A stretch of 56,468 bases of DNA from CAZRDB01 sp964598695 (GTDB taxonomy: Bacteria > Armatimonadota > Zipacnadia > UBA1398): the NCBI GenBank assembly GCA_964598695.1, contig CAZRDB010000007.1:1-56468 (forward strand), given 5' to 3'. Positions within the stretch are counted from its first letter, which is position 1; each line of letters opens with the position of its first letter. A program made the position numbers and the translations under genes. Positions 33,164 to 41,817 of this stretch are shown one piece after another. A model generated the notes under the pieces. It ran no database searches and was not told the DNA's origin. It saw only the letters and a list, made by a program, of their open reading frames with translations.

Positions 33164-34390
33164 CTACAGCCCCAGTCGTTCCAGCTCCTTGTGGGCGCGC
33201 TCGGCGAGGCCCCCTCCGTCGAGGTGTGTGACCAGTTGGAGGTGCGCCTTGCCCTCCTCCCAGCGGCCCATGCGCACGAGCGACAGACCGAGACCCAGCT
33301 CCGCGATCGCGTCGCCGGGACGCAGAGCCGCCGCACGGGAGTACGCCGTCGCGGCGCGGGCGTAGTCGCCCGAGTCGAATGCGGCGGCGCCGAGGAGCAC
33401 CCAGCCGGCCGGCTGTCCTGGCTCCTGGACCGTCGCGCGGTCGGCCGTCGCCACGGCCTCGCGGAGCAGCGACGGTCGGTCGACCCCCTCGGTGGCCGCG
33501 AGGTCGAGCAGCACGTCGGCGAGGGCGGTCGCGAGCGCCGCGCTCTGCGGCATCCGGTCCAGGCCGTCGCGGAGGACATCGGCCGCGCCGCGCAGATCGC
33601 CGAGCGCGCGCTTCGCCACGGCCACGTCGGCGCACGCGGCGGCCGAGGTCGGGTCGGCGAGCAACAGCGAGGTCGAGGCCCGCAGCAGAGGCTGGTACGG
33701 CCAGCCGAAGCCGGGGCTCAGGTTGGCCGCGGCGACGAGTTGCGCGCAGGCGCTCTGCAGGGCGCCGAGGCGGGGCTCGGCATCCGGCGTGCCCGAGGCC
33801 TCGTCGAGCGCGGCGAGGCCGGCGCCGTAGCTCTCGAGGGCCGCCACGGGAACGGAGGCTGGGTTGCTCGCCTCCGAGGCGGCGGACATCAGCGGAGCCC
33901 CGAACAGCTCGACGCAGACGCGCGAGGCGATCGGCGCGCCAGGGCCGAGCGGATCCTCACCCGCGGTGCGGAAGGTCTGCGCGACGAGCCGGGCCCCGAT
34001 GGTCACATCGAGCAGCTCGATGTCGGCGATGAGCGAGTCGTTCTCCCAGCGGACCCAGCCATGGACCACGAGATCGACGCCGAGGGCGCGGGCCGCCCGC
34101 CCGGGGCTCTCGATGGCGCTGGCGAGCAACGAGGCGCCGAGCGCGCGATAGGCGCCGGCGATCTGCGGCGCGCTGGGCGCGTCCACCAGGACATTGGTCG
34201 CGAGCGCGCGGGCGACCGAGTCCGCCAGCGCGTAGCCAGCCCAGCGGGCCGATTCGTCGGCCGGGAGGAACGGCAGCACCGCCACGCGCCGGATCTCCGG
34301 GGGTGGCTGGGGCTGCGCGTTCGCGTGGGCCGCGCAGGCGAGCAGAAGGCAGGTGAGCCCGACCAGGGGCGAGCGGCGACGCATCCTCAC
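33164..34390 (-). CDS. Secreted TPR protein with an N-terminal FlgO/TolB-like region
   Basis: The product has 408 residues from a GTG overlapping the M20 peptidase stop (GTGA); an ATG two codons later is possible. A signal peptide covers residues 1-25 (ending ANAQPQ). Residues 33-150 start with IRRVAVLPFLPADESARWAGYALADSVARAL, the text seen in FlgO/TolB-like or cyclase-associated domains that precede TPR arrays. The second half has three to five TPR-like helix pairs, the clearest being GWVLLGAAAFDSGDYARAATAYSRAAALRPGDAIAELGLGLSL-type text near residues 320-395. A periplasmic scaffold role is inferred. Confidence 0.72.
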   Translation of the reverse strand: MRMRRRSPLVGLTCLLLACAAHANAQPQPPPEIRRVAVLPFLPADESARWAGYALADSVARALATNVLVDAPSAPQIAGAYRALGASLLASAIESPGRAARALGVDLVVHGWVRWENDSLIADIELLDVTIGARLVAQTFRTAGEDPLGPGAPIASRVCVELFGAPLMSAASEASNPASVPVAALESYGAGLAALDEASGTPDAEPRLGALQSACAQLVAAANLSPGFGWPYQPLLRASTSLLLADPTSAAACADVAVAKRALGDLRGAADVLRDGLDRMPQSAALATALADVLLDLAATEGVDRPSLLREAVATADRATVQEPGQPAGWVLLGAAAFDSGDYARAATAYSRAAALRPGDAIAELGLGLSLVRMGRWEEGKAHLQLVTHLDGGGLAERAHKELERLGL

Positions 34391-35577
34391 GGCCTCTCCA
34401 GCAGCTCGAGCGCGCAGGCGGCCAAGGCCGCTGCGCCGACCGGCAGCGCGCGCTCCTCCACGGCGAAATGGGGGGAGTGCAGCGGCGCCGACTCGCGGGC
34501 GCCGGGCGCGCGGACGCCGAGCCAGAAGTGCACGGAGGGCACCCGCTCGGCGATGAACGCGAAGTCCTCGCCGCCCATGGTCTGTTCCTCGGAGAGCAGC
34601 ACGTTGTCGAAGCCGAAGACGGCGCGGCAGGCCGCGAGCGCGCGGTCGGTGAGCGCGTCATCGACCACGAGCGGCGGGGTGCCCGGGTCGATTCGGACCT
34701 CGACGCGGCCGCCGAGGCCGGCGGCGATCCCCTCGGCGGTCTCTCGGAGCAGGTGCTCGATCCGCTCGCCGGTGGCACGATCGAAGAAGCGGTAGGTCCC
34801 CTCGAGCTGCACCTCGGGCGCGATGATGTTCGCCTTGACCCCCCCGTGGATCGACCCGACGGAGACGACGGCGGGGACGAGCGGGGCAATCCGGCGCGAG
34901 ACGATCGTCTGGAGCGCGAGGATGATCTCGGCGGCGATAGGAACCGGATCGATCGAGTGGTGCGGCTGGGCGGCGTGGCCCGAGACGCCCACCACGCGGA
35001 TGCCGAACGTCCCGGTGCCCGCCATGCGCGGGCCGTGGCCGAAGGAGAGCCTCGGAGCATCGAGGTGCGGGGTGACGTGGAAGCCGATGCAGGCCGAGAG
35101 GGGCGGATCCTCGAGGACCCCACCCGCGATCATGGCGGCGGCGCCGGAGACCAGCTCCTCGGACGGCTGGAAGATGAGCTTCACGCTGCCGCGGATCTCC
35201 TCGCGACGGCGGAGCAGGAGCTGCGCTGCGCCGAGGGCGCAGGCGACGTGGGCATCGTGACCGCAGGCGTGCATCACCCCGGGCGTCTCCGAGGAGAACT
35301 CGCAGCCCGGGGTCTCGGTGACGGGCAGGGCGTCCATGTCGGCGCGGAGCCCGACACAGGGGCCGGGCGTGCCGCCCTCGATGAGAGCGACGACGCCGGT
35401 ACCGGCGACGCCCTCACGGCCCGGGAGGCCCATCGCGGCCAGCTCGTGTGCCACGACGGCCATGGTGCGGTGCTCCTGGCCCGACAGCTCGGGGTGGCGG
35501 TGGAGGTCGCGCCGAACCCGTGTGACCTCGCCGGACAGCTCCCGCGCTTCGGCGAGGAGTGTCGAAGTGCCGTTCAT
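34387..35577 (-). CDS. M20-family metallo-amidohydrolase (N-acyl-amino-acid or hippurate hydrolase type)
   Basis: The product has 396 residues. The N-terminus RRDLHRHPELSGQEHRT is the family start, VGLRADMDALPVTE supplies the first metal Asp, HACGHDAHVACALGAAQLL the Cys/His metal site, FQPSEELVSGAAAMI the catalytic Glu pair, and MGGEDFAFIAERVPSVHFWLG the late conserved block. It removes acyl groups from amino acids or cleaves small amides in the cytosol. It does not have dipeptidase landmarks. The TPR gene overlaps its stop by four bases, and the trypsin-like protease gene lies 94 bases upstream on the same strand. Confidence 0.92.
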   Translation of the reverse strand: MNGTSTLLAEARELSGEVTRVRRDLHRHPELSGQEHRTMAVVAHELAAMGLPGREGVAGTGVVALIEGGTPGPCVGLRADMDALPVTETPGCEFSSETPGVMHACGHDAHVACALGAAQLLLRRREEIRGSVKLIFQPSEELVSGAAAMIAGGVLEDPPLSACIGFHVTPHLDAPRLSFGHGPRMAGTGTFGIRVVGVSGHAAQPHHSIDPVPIAAEIILALQTIVSRRIAPLVPAVVSVGSIHGGVKANIIAPEVQLEGTYRFFDRATGERIEHLLRETAEGIAAGLGGRVEVRIDPGTPPLVVDDALTDRALAACRAVFGFDNVLLSEEQTMGGEDFAFIAERVPSVHFWLGVRAPGARESAPLHSPHFAVEERALPVGAAALAACALELLERP

Positions 35578-35671
35578 CGGTCGCCTCCCTGGGGCGGAGC
35601 CATGCCAGACCCGGAGTGGGCCTTCGGCGAGCCGGGGGAGCGGTCCTCCCCGGGAGAGGCAAGGGCCGGCC

Positions 35672-36559
35672 CTATCCCCCCGCGAGCTTCATGAGCGCCG
35701 CGCCGGTCGCGCAGCGCTTGACGACCATCTGGAGGGTCTTGCCCTCGGCATCGGCGCTGATCGGCTGAGTCGCCGCGCCGACGGCGACCACGTTGCCCGC
35801 GTCGTCGAGCACCGGCGAGCCGCTCGAGCCGACCGCGTACTCCGCCGTGATCGCGACGGATGGCGCCTTCGCCTCGCCGTCGCTCCAGTAGCGCGAGACG
35901 ATGCCCTCGGTCAGGGTGTAGAAGCGCATCCCCGGGTGGCCGATCACCGCGATGTGCGTTCCGACGGGCGCCTCCCCCCGAACGGGCAGCGGGGTGGTCG
36001 CGGCGCGGATCCGCAGCAGCGCCAGATCGTCGATCCGGCTGGCGGCGAGGACCTCCACGACGGGGTGGACGACGCCCTCGGCATCGACTGCGGCCAGGGC
36101 CGCGTAGTCCCCGTCGAGGACATGGCAGTTGGTGACGAGCACGCCATCCCGCGAGATCGCGAAGCCCGTGGCGCTCTCGAAGTGGGTGTGGCCGCAGCTC
36201 TCACAGTGCTTCGGCTTCGCGAGGATATAGACGCTCTTGCAGGCTTGCTCGTAGAGGGCGGGCAGCGAGGGGCCGGCGCCGTCCGCGGGGGGCGCAAGCT
36301 CGACCGGGGCGCTGGCCGCCGCGAGCCCCTTCTGTAGGTCGCCGCTCGCGACGGCATCGGGGCTCCCGAGCAGGAGGCCGAGTCGGTCGCCCAGCTCGAC
36401 CAAGCCCGGAAGGCAGCTCTCCTGGACGCAGAGCGTCTCCCCGGCCGGGCCGGCCGCCACGGAAGGTTCCGGTCGAGCCAGCCGGCCGAGGAGCGCTCCG
36501 GCGCACAGCGCGACGAGACAAGGGGCGAGCCGCAGTGCGGCCCGCGAAGCGCGGGTCAT
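35672..36559 (-). CDS. Secreted trypsin-like serine protease without PDZ domain
   Basis: The product has 295 residues from an ATG at 36559 with GGAAGGAA eight bases upstream; a start at 36598 would lack a signal. A signal peptide or anchor spans residues about 5-28. Two Cys groups follow: CVQESC early and CESCGHTH just before the protease fold. The triad is His in LVTNCHVLDG, Asp in SRIDDLALLRI and Ser in AVGSSGSPVLD. There is no PDZ domain, unlike the HtrA-type protein at 2825. It probably acts in the periplasm. It heads the minus-strand run that continues to nth. Confidence 0.85.
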   Translation of the reverse strand: MTRASRAALRLAPCLVALCAGALLGRLARPEPSVAAGPAGETLCVQESCLPGLVELGDRLGLLLGSPDAVASGDLQKGLAAASAPVELAPPADGAGPSLPALYEQACKSVYILAKPKHCESCGHTHFESATGFAISRDGVLVTNCHVLDGDYAALAAVDAEGVVHPVVEVLAASRIDDLALLRIRAATTPLPVRGEAPVGTHIAVIGHPGMRFYTLTEGIVSRYWSDGEAKAPSVAITAEYAVGSSGSPVLDDAGNVVAVGAATQPISADAEGKTLQMVVKRCATGAALMKLAGG

Positions 36560-36695
36560 GGGTACGGTTCCTTCCGCCGTCCGGATGGGGAGGCCCAAAC
36601 CCGAGTTCGCCGGAGAGGCCCGGCCCCCTCTCGCGCCTAGCGGCCCGCTTTGGCGTCGCCGGGGGGGAGTTCCGTCTGATCGGGGTCGTCAGTCT

Positions 36696-36714
36696 GACCT
36701 GCCGCCGGCAGGTC
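36696..36714 (-). terminator. Terminator hairpin of the 44-aa protein gene
   Basis: GACCTGCC and GGCAGGTC (36696-36703, 36707-36714) form a perfect 8-pair stem with a 3-base loop, 16 bases past the stop codon on the minus strand. Confidence 0.55.
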
Positions 36715-36729
36715 GCAGGAGCCCGACAT

Positions 36730-36864
36730 TCATGTGGGCACCCCGAGCTTGGGGAGCACGAAGCGCATCAGAAGGAACCATCCCACCACAACCAGGGCGG
36801 GAACGAGCAGCTCCATTCCGAACCACCTCCCTCTCCGTGTGGAACGTTCCGCTTGGGTCGCCAT
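36730..36864 (-). CDS. 44-residue single-helix membrane protein
   Basis: The ATG at 36864 is chosen because GAGGAGGTGG lies just upstream; the longer frame to 36927 would begin inside the promoter. The product has about 17 polar, basic residues, then one transmembrane helix (LLVPALVVVGWFLLMRFVLP) and a short KLGVPT tail. No family is recognised. It has its own promoter (36899-36927) and hairpin (36696-36714), giving a monocistronic RNA of about 190 bases. The promoter quality suggests strong expression. Single-helix proteins of this size often regulate larger membrane proteins, but no partner can be named. Confidence 0.75.
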   Translation of the reverse strand: MATQAERSTRRGRWFGMELLVPALVVVGWFLLMRFVLPKLGVPT

Positions 36865-36898
36865 CGCCACCTCCTCGCGGTCGCATTGCATTTGGATG

Positions 36899-36927
36899 AT
36901 TATATACGGATATTCGCACTGAGTCAA
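36899..36927 (-). promoter_or_regulatory. Near-perfect sigma-70 promoter for the 44-aa protein
   Basis: On the minus strand TTGACT (36927-36922), a 17-base spacer and TATAAT (36904-36899). The surrounding 40 bases are the most AT-rich stretch in the window. The start would be near 36892, leaving a leader of about 28 bases with a strong ribosome site. Confidence 0.85.
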
Positions 36928-37029
36928 TCATCGCTCCTGACAAGGCGGGTGCGCATTGCCAAACCCCGGGCCGACGGCGACGAAGGAGATCGCTCAGGGC
37001 GTTGAGGATATGGCGGTGGGTGATCCCAC

Positions 37030-37230
37030 ATGCGCACCGAGATCGTCTTCAAGAGCCGCCGCAAGTCCCTCGTCGGGGAGATCATCTCCCACACCGAGAC
37101 CTACTACGACATCCGCCACGTCGATCGCGACGGCAAGTTCCGGTGTACGCGCGTCGAGCGCGCCGAGGTCCGTGAGGTGCGCAACCTGCTGATCGACCTG
37201 CCGGCCGCCGTCGACCCTCGACGCGCGTAG
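37030..37230 (+). CDS. Small hypothetical protein (66 aa)
   Basis: The product has 66 residues with normal, mixed composition and GC-rich third positions. IVFKSRRKSLVGEIISHTETYYDIRHVDRDGKFRCTRV reads as four or five beta strands, like an SH3- or Tudor-like barrel. The C-terminal RVERAEVREVRNLLIDLP part may be a short helix. It has no membrane segment and one Cys. I recognise no family. It is in the same direction as the ANL enzyme gene 102 bases downstream, but a shared transcript is uncertain. Confidence 0.6.
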   Translation: MRTEIVFKSRRKSLVGEIISHTETYYDIRHVDRDGKFRCTRVERAEVREVRNLLIDLPAAVDPRRA

Positions 37231-37332
37231 GCCCGGGCGGCATTCCGCAGGCGACGACCTTTTCGCGGCAACCGGAGCAGGGAATCCTCCCCCCGAACGG
37301 CGAACCCCCTGTTGGGAAGGGAGGCCACCGGA

Positions 37333-38811
37333 TTGCTGTTGGCGGACGCGATCCTGCGCAGGATGACCGACCACCCCGAGCGCGTGGCCGTGGTGGACGC
37401 GCGCGCCCGCTGGACCTACGCCGAGCTGGTCGAGCAGGCCTCTCGCTACCTCCGCCTCCTCGAGACCGCCCCGGGCGACGGCCCCGTCGCGGCGCTGCTC
37501 GGCAACCGGGCGGAGTACGTCGCGCTCTTCCTCGCCTGCATCTGCAGCCGCCGGACGCTCGTGCCGGTGAACCATCGCCTCTCGCCGACTGAGCAGGCGG
37601 CGATCCTCGTCGACTCGCGGGCGGAGCTGATCGTCACCGAGCGCGCGCGCGCCGAGGCGTCGGCCCTGATCGCCGGGGCCTCGCCGACGGCCCCCCGGGT
37701 GCTGGTCATCGAGGAGATCGCCGAGGATCCGCCGACACCGTTCCACTGCTTCGACCACAGCGAGCGAACGCGCGTGGCGGCCTTCTACATCCTCGGCCGT
37801 CGCGACGCTCCTATCGGAGCCGTCATCACGGACGACCACCTCACCTCGACGTTCGGAGCGCTCGAGCACGCGGCGCCGTTCGGCGAGGAGGACGTCTTCC
37901 TGGCCGTCACCCCGCCCTGGCACGTCTACACGATGGTCGCCTCGGTCCTCCTGCCTCTCAGCCTCGGCGCCCGCGTGGTGCTGTGTCCCTCGGTCGAGCC
38001 GGAGGAGATGGCGCCACTGATCCGCGAGGAGCGCGTGACCTTCGTCGCGGGCGTTCCCACCCTGCTGCGCCGTCTCTCCGAGTACGAGGGCGCGACGGGG
38101 TTCGACGCCCTCCGCTTCGTGGTCTCCGGCGGCGACGTCTTCCCGGCGGAGGCGCGACAGGAGTTCGAGGATCGCTTCGGCGTGCCCGTCGTCGAGGGCT
38201 ACGGCTGCACCGAGGCCTGCGCCGCGATCAGCTCGAACCCGTTCGGCTGGGAGCGCCGGCCCGGCACGGTGGGCGTCCCGCTCTCGAACCAGCGGGTGGT
38301 CCTGGTCGATGACCGGGGCAGCCCCATGCCGCTCGGCGATGTCGGCGAGGTGGTGGTCCGGGGCACCAACGTCATGGCCGGCTACCTCGGCCACCCCGAT
38401 GAGACCTACGAGGTGCTCCGCGACGGGTGGCTCCACACGGGTGACCTCGCCTGGTGCGACCCCGACGGCTTCCTGCACTTCGTGGGCCGCAAGAAGGACG
38501 TCATCATCGTCGACGGCCTCAGCGTACTCCCCACCCTGATCGAGGATGTCATCCTCGGGCTCGAGGGCGTGCGCGAGTGCGCCGTGATCGGGATCGCCGA
38601 CGCCGCCTACGGCGCCGTCCCCAAGGCGGTGCTCGTGACCGAGCCGGGCTGCGCGCTCACACGCGAGGATGTCCGGGCCCACTGCGCCAAGCACCTGGCG
38701 GAGTACAAGGTCCCACGCGGCTTCGTCTTCGTCGACGACCTCCCGAAGACCACCGCCGGCCGGATCTCCAAGGCGACCGTCCGTCAGATCCACGGCCGCA
38801 GCCTCGAGTAG
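37333..38811 (+). CDS. AMP-binding (ANL superfamily) acyl-CoA synthetase-like protein with altered ATP motifs
   Basis: The product has 492 residues from a TTG at 37333, chosen because GGGAGG lies eight bases upstream; an ATG at 37363 is the alternative. The fold is clear: ARWTYAELVEQASRYLRLL at the start, TPPWHVYTMVASVLLPLSLGARVVL in the middle, GYGCTEACAAISSN (A5), HTGDLAWCDPDGFLHFVGRKKDVIIVDG (A7-A8) and LPKTTAGRISK at the end (A10). However, the phosphate-binding A3 loop, normally TSGTTGxPKG, reads ILGRRDAPIG at residues about 153-162. The catalytic Lys of A10 is Arg (residue 477). Either the enzyme works differently, or it binds without adenylating. A hairpin at 38884-38914 ends the unit. 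Confidence 0.82.
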   Translation: MLLADAILRRMTDHPERVAVVDARARWTYAELVEQASRYLRLLETAPGDGPVAALLGNRAEYVALFLACICSRRTLVPVNHRLSPTEQAAILVDSRAELIVTERARAEASALIAGASPTAPRVLVIEEIAEDPPTPFHCFDHSERTRVAAFYILGRRDAPIGAVITDDHLTSTFGALEHAAPFGEEDVFLAVTPPWHVYTMVASVLLPLSLGARVVLCPSVEPEEMAPLIREERVTFVAGVPTLLRRLSEYEGATGFDALRFVVSGGDVFPAEARQEFEDRFGVPVVEGYGCTEACAAISSNPFGWERRPGTVGVPLSNQRVVLVDDRGSPMPLGDVGEVVVRGTNVMAGYLGHPDETYEVLRDGWLHTGDLAWCDPDGFLHFVGRKKDVIIVDGLSVLPTLIEDVILGLEGVRECAVIGIADAAYGAVPKAVLVTEPGCALTREDVRAHCAKHLAEYKVPRGFVFVDDLPKTTAGRISKATVRQIHGRSLE

Positions 38812-38883
38812 ACGCGTCCGCCGGCGCATCCCGCTCCGCGCCCCCCTCTCCGCCCGACGCGCGACCGCGATGCCGCCACCAAG

Positions 38884-38914
38884 CGCACAGCCCGCCACGG
38901 GGGCGGGCTGTGCG
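38884..38914. terminator. Two-way terminator hairpin
   Basis: CGCACAGCCCGCC (38884-38896) pairs exactly with GGCGGGCTGTGCG (38902-38914) over a five-base loop. It lies between the converging ANL enzyme gene and the propeller protein gene and can serve both. Confidence 0.75.
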
Positions 38915-38949
38915 GTCGTTCGGTCGGTTGCCGGCTTGCGCGGGTGGCG

Positions 38950-41735
38950 CTAGCCCTGGGCCTCCTCGGTCCCCTCGGGCTCGGTGGGCGCCTCGCCTCC
39001 GGGGATCTCGATCTCGCGGGTCTCGAGCGTCTGGTTGCCCGCCTGATCGAAGACGACGATCTCGAGCGTGTGCGTTCCGGGCTCGAGCCCCTCGATCACG
39101 AAGCTCAGCATCTCGAAGGCCGAGTCGTACCGCAGGTCACCCGCCGCGATCGGCTGCCAGACATCGGCGGCGTCGACGCGGTACTGGGCGATCTTGAGGC
39201 CGGAGCCCTTGTCGGAGGCCGCGCCCTTCACGCACACAACGCCTTCCTCGACGGTGATCGAGCTGGCGCCGAACATCGCCTTCGGGCCGCTCCGGTCGAC
39301 GACCACCGGACCGACGATGATCTCGGCCGAGAGGCCGCGGCCCGGGTTCGCTACTTCGTCGCAGGCGACGATCTTCACCAGGTAGCGACCCTCCTCGACC
39401 TCGCTGACATCCCACGAGTAGCTCTCGTCAGCGGTGGCGTCCTCGAGCACGTCCCAGGTGAGGCCCTGGTCGCTCGACGAGTGGACCGCGTAGCGCAGCG
39501 TATCCTCGTTGGGGTCGTTGCCGTCCCACGACAGCTCCGCCGTCTTGTTCACGAACTGGACCTTCGAGGTGTCCTCGTAGGTGACCGTGGGCTTCTCGTT
39601 GGCCGGCAGGTACGAGACCTGCACCTGGGCGACATCGGGCAGCGCGGCGGCCGAGCCCGCCGTGAGCTTCACCTGGTACTGCAGGTAGGTCCCGACCGGG
39701 CTCGTGATGGGGCAGACGCCGGGCGCCTCGGTCCCGGTGGAGGCCCACAGGCTCCAGTCGTCATCGGGAATGGGCGTGTTGCCGGTCCGCGTGAGCACCT
39801 CGACCGCCGCACCCTCGGGAACGCTGCCGCGCCAGTCGAGCCGCAGCCACTCCGCGGGCTTCTCGGCCGAGAGCACGGGCGAGGTGTAGGCGCCCTCCAC
39901 CTGATCGGCGATGGGCATGCGGTAGAGGGCGACCGGGCCCGTCGTGAGCGTCCACAGCGCATCGCCCGCGGGGTCGGCACAGAGCCCGGTGACGGTGGCC
40001 TCGGGGTCGTCGAGCGTGCCGAACGCCGAGACCGCCTCGGTCGCATCGACGGCGTAGACACCGCTCGACTGGCTGCAGCCGAGGAAGAGGGTGTCGCCGA
40101 CCGAGGCGACCGCGTAGCCGCCCATGTCGGGCGAGGCGATCGCGAGTTCGAAGCGGCCTTCGTCGGTGATGCGGTAGGCGTTGCCCACGGAGCCGAAGTA
40201 GACGGCGCCGTCGGCGGCGGTGGTCATCGAACTGACCGGGCCGAGCGGCGACTTGCCCAGGCCGTGCGTGTAGCCATCGGGCGAGACGCGGTAGATGAGC
40301 CCGCCATCGGTGCCGAGGTAGGCGCCGCCATCGGGCGTCGTCGCGAGCGAGAGCACGTGGGTCTCACGGAGGTCGACGACGGTCGAGATCGTCCGGTCGA
40401 GCGTGGCCTTCAGCAGTTTGCCGTTCGGCCCCGTGGCGACCAGCGCGGTCTCACCGACGATCGCGAGGTCCCAGACATAGGCCTCGCCCGTGGCCATCGA
40501 GCCGAGTTCCTCGCCCGAGGGCGAGAGGAGATAGAGCATGCCGCTCGGGCCGGTGCCGACCACCAGGGAGCCGTCGGGCGCGGTCGCGAGGGCGAAGACC
40601 TGCGCGTCCTTGACGCGGAAGAACTCCTTGCAGGCGCCGTCCTTCGCCACGTGGTAGATCACGCCGTTGGGACCGGTGCCGACGTAGACGCCGCCCCGGG
40701 CATCCGGCACGATCGCCCATGCGTAGAGGGCGTCGGGGCAGAAGCGGAGGAGCGGCTCGGCCTTGGCGGCGAGCGAGATCCCGCCCGGCTCGCGGAGGCT
40801 CACACCGGCCAGCTCGCCCGTGCGGAAGTCGGCCGTCTTCTTGTGGGTGACGCTCTTGGGCTGCCGGATCGGGAGCGCCTCGATGGCGCTCTCCTCGCTC
40901 CCCTCGCCCTCCTCCTCGGCCTCGTCGGCCGTCTCGGCAGCGCCCTCGTCGGTCGTGCCCTCCACAGCCTCCTCGCCCTCGCCGGTCTTGGGCTTGACGG
41001 GCTTCATCGCGCCGGGGACCGCATCGGCCGGCATGTGGAGCCCGGGGGGCGGCGGGCCCTGCAGCAGCAGGCTCCAGAGCGCGGGGTAGGTGCTGAGCAC
41101 CTGGGTGAGGCCCTCGGTCGAGCCACGGCCAAGGTCGGACGCCAGGGGCGCCTCGAAGGCCGACATCGCCTTGAGGACACTCGGCCGGCAGTTGAGGAAC
41201 CGGCTGAGGGTCGCGAGGCGGGAGGCGGCAACGACATGGTCGGCCTGCTCGGCAAGCGCGGGCGTCAGGGGCGGCATCTGGCCGACGGCGATCTCGCCGC
41301 CGCCGGTGAGCGCCGCCTTCTCCTCGGGCCGGTAGATCGTCAGCGGGTGGTTGAGCATACCGACGATCTGGTACTCGGTGTCACAGGTGGTCGTGGCGAT
41401 CTGCGAACTCGTCCCGTAGTCGGTCGTACCGCACTGGCTCATGATCTTGGCCACGTCGGCCGGGATCGACGGGTAGGCCCGGCCACCGGCGAGGAACGAC
41501 TGGCCGGGCGTGCCGATGACCACCACGAGGCGGTTGTCCGGCGCCATCGAGGCGGTGATGCTCTCCACGAGGCCGGCCAGGTTGACCGGAGTCGGCAGCG
41601 TGTACCCGAGCTGCGACTCGGCGATCGCGAGGCCGGAGCCGGAGGTGACCACGATCTGGGTCTGGCCGGAGGGCAGGTCGGCGGGGATCGGCACCTCGAC
41701 GATCTGCTCCTTGGTGACGAGGCCCTCGACCAGCC
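38950..41735 (-). CDS. Secreted beta-propeller and Ig/FN3-like protein, 5-prime end lost in the gap
   Basis: About 928 residues are visible, starting abruptly at the gap with VTKEQIVEVPIPADLPSGQT, so the N-terminus is missing. In order there are a beta-rich stretch typical of the C-terminal part of S55-type proteins (to about residue 250), an acidic Glu/Thr-rich linker (about 260-300), a propeller of about seven blades with GGVYVGTGPNGVIYHV-type repeats (about 330-610), a discoidin- or FN3-like region (about 630-720), and two Ig-like domains ending with DQAGNQTLETREIEIP. No signal or catalytic motif is seen in this part. It is probably the continuation of the S55 gene at 41818. Surface or periplasmic location is likely. 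Confidence 0.8.
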
Positions 41736-41745
41736 NNNNNNNNNN
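41736..41745. other. Assembly gap (10 N)
   Basis: Ten N separate the S55 gene from the propeller gene. The right side begins with a G-rich run (41746-41767) that could form a quadruplex and may have stopped sequencing or assembly. Confidence 0.95.
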
Positions 41746-41767
41746 GGGGGTGGGTGGGGGGGTTGGG
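41746..41767 (+). other. G-quadruplex-like run at the gap edge
   Basis: Four G-tracts of 5, 3, 7 and 3 with one- or two-base spacers fit the quadruplex pattern. It may be real or an end-of-contig artefact. Confidence 0.45.
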
Positions 41768-41817
41768 CACACGCCCATATGCGTCCTTGGGGCGGTGGCC
41801 CAGCCCATCCGGTATAT

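Noticed and set aside
36956..37192. Plus-strand frame overlapping the 66-aa gene
   Set aside because: Ser/Thr/Ala/Arg low-complexity text in a shifted frame of the 37030-37230 gene.
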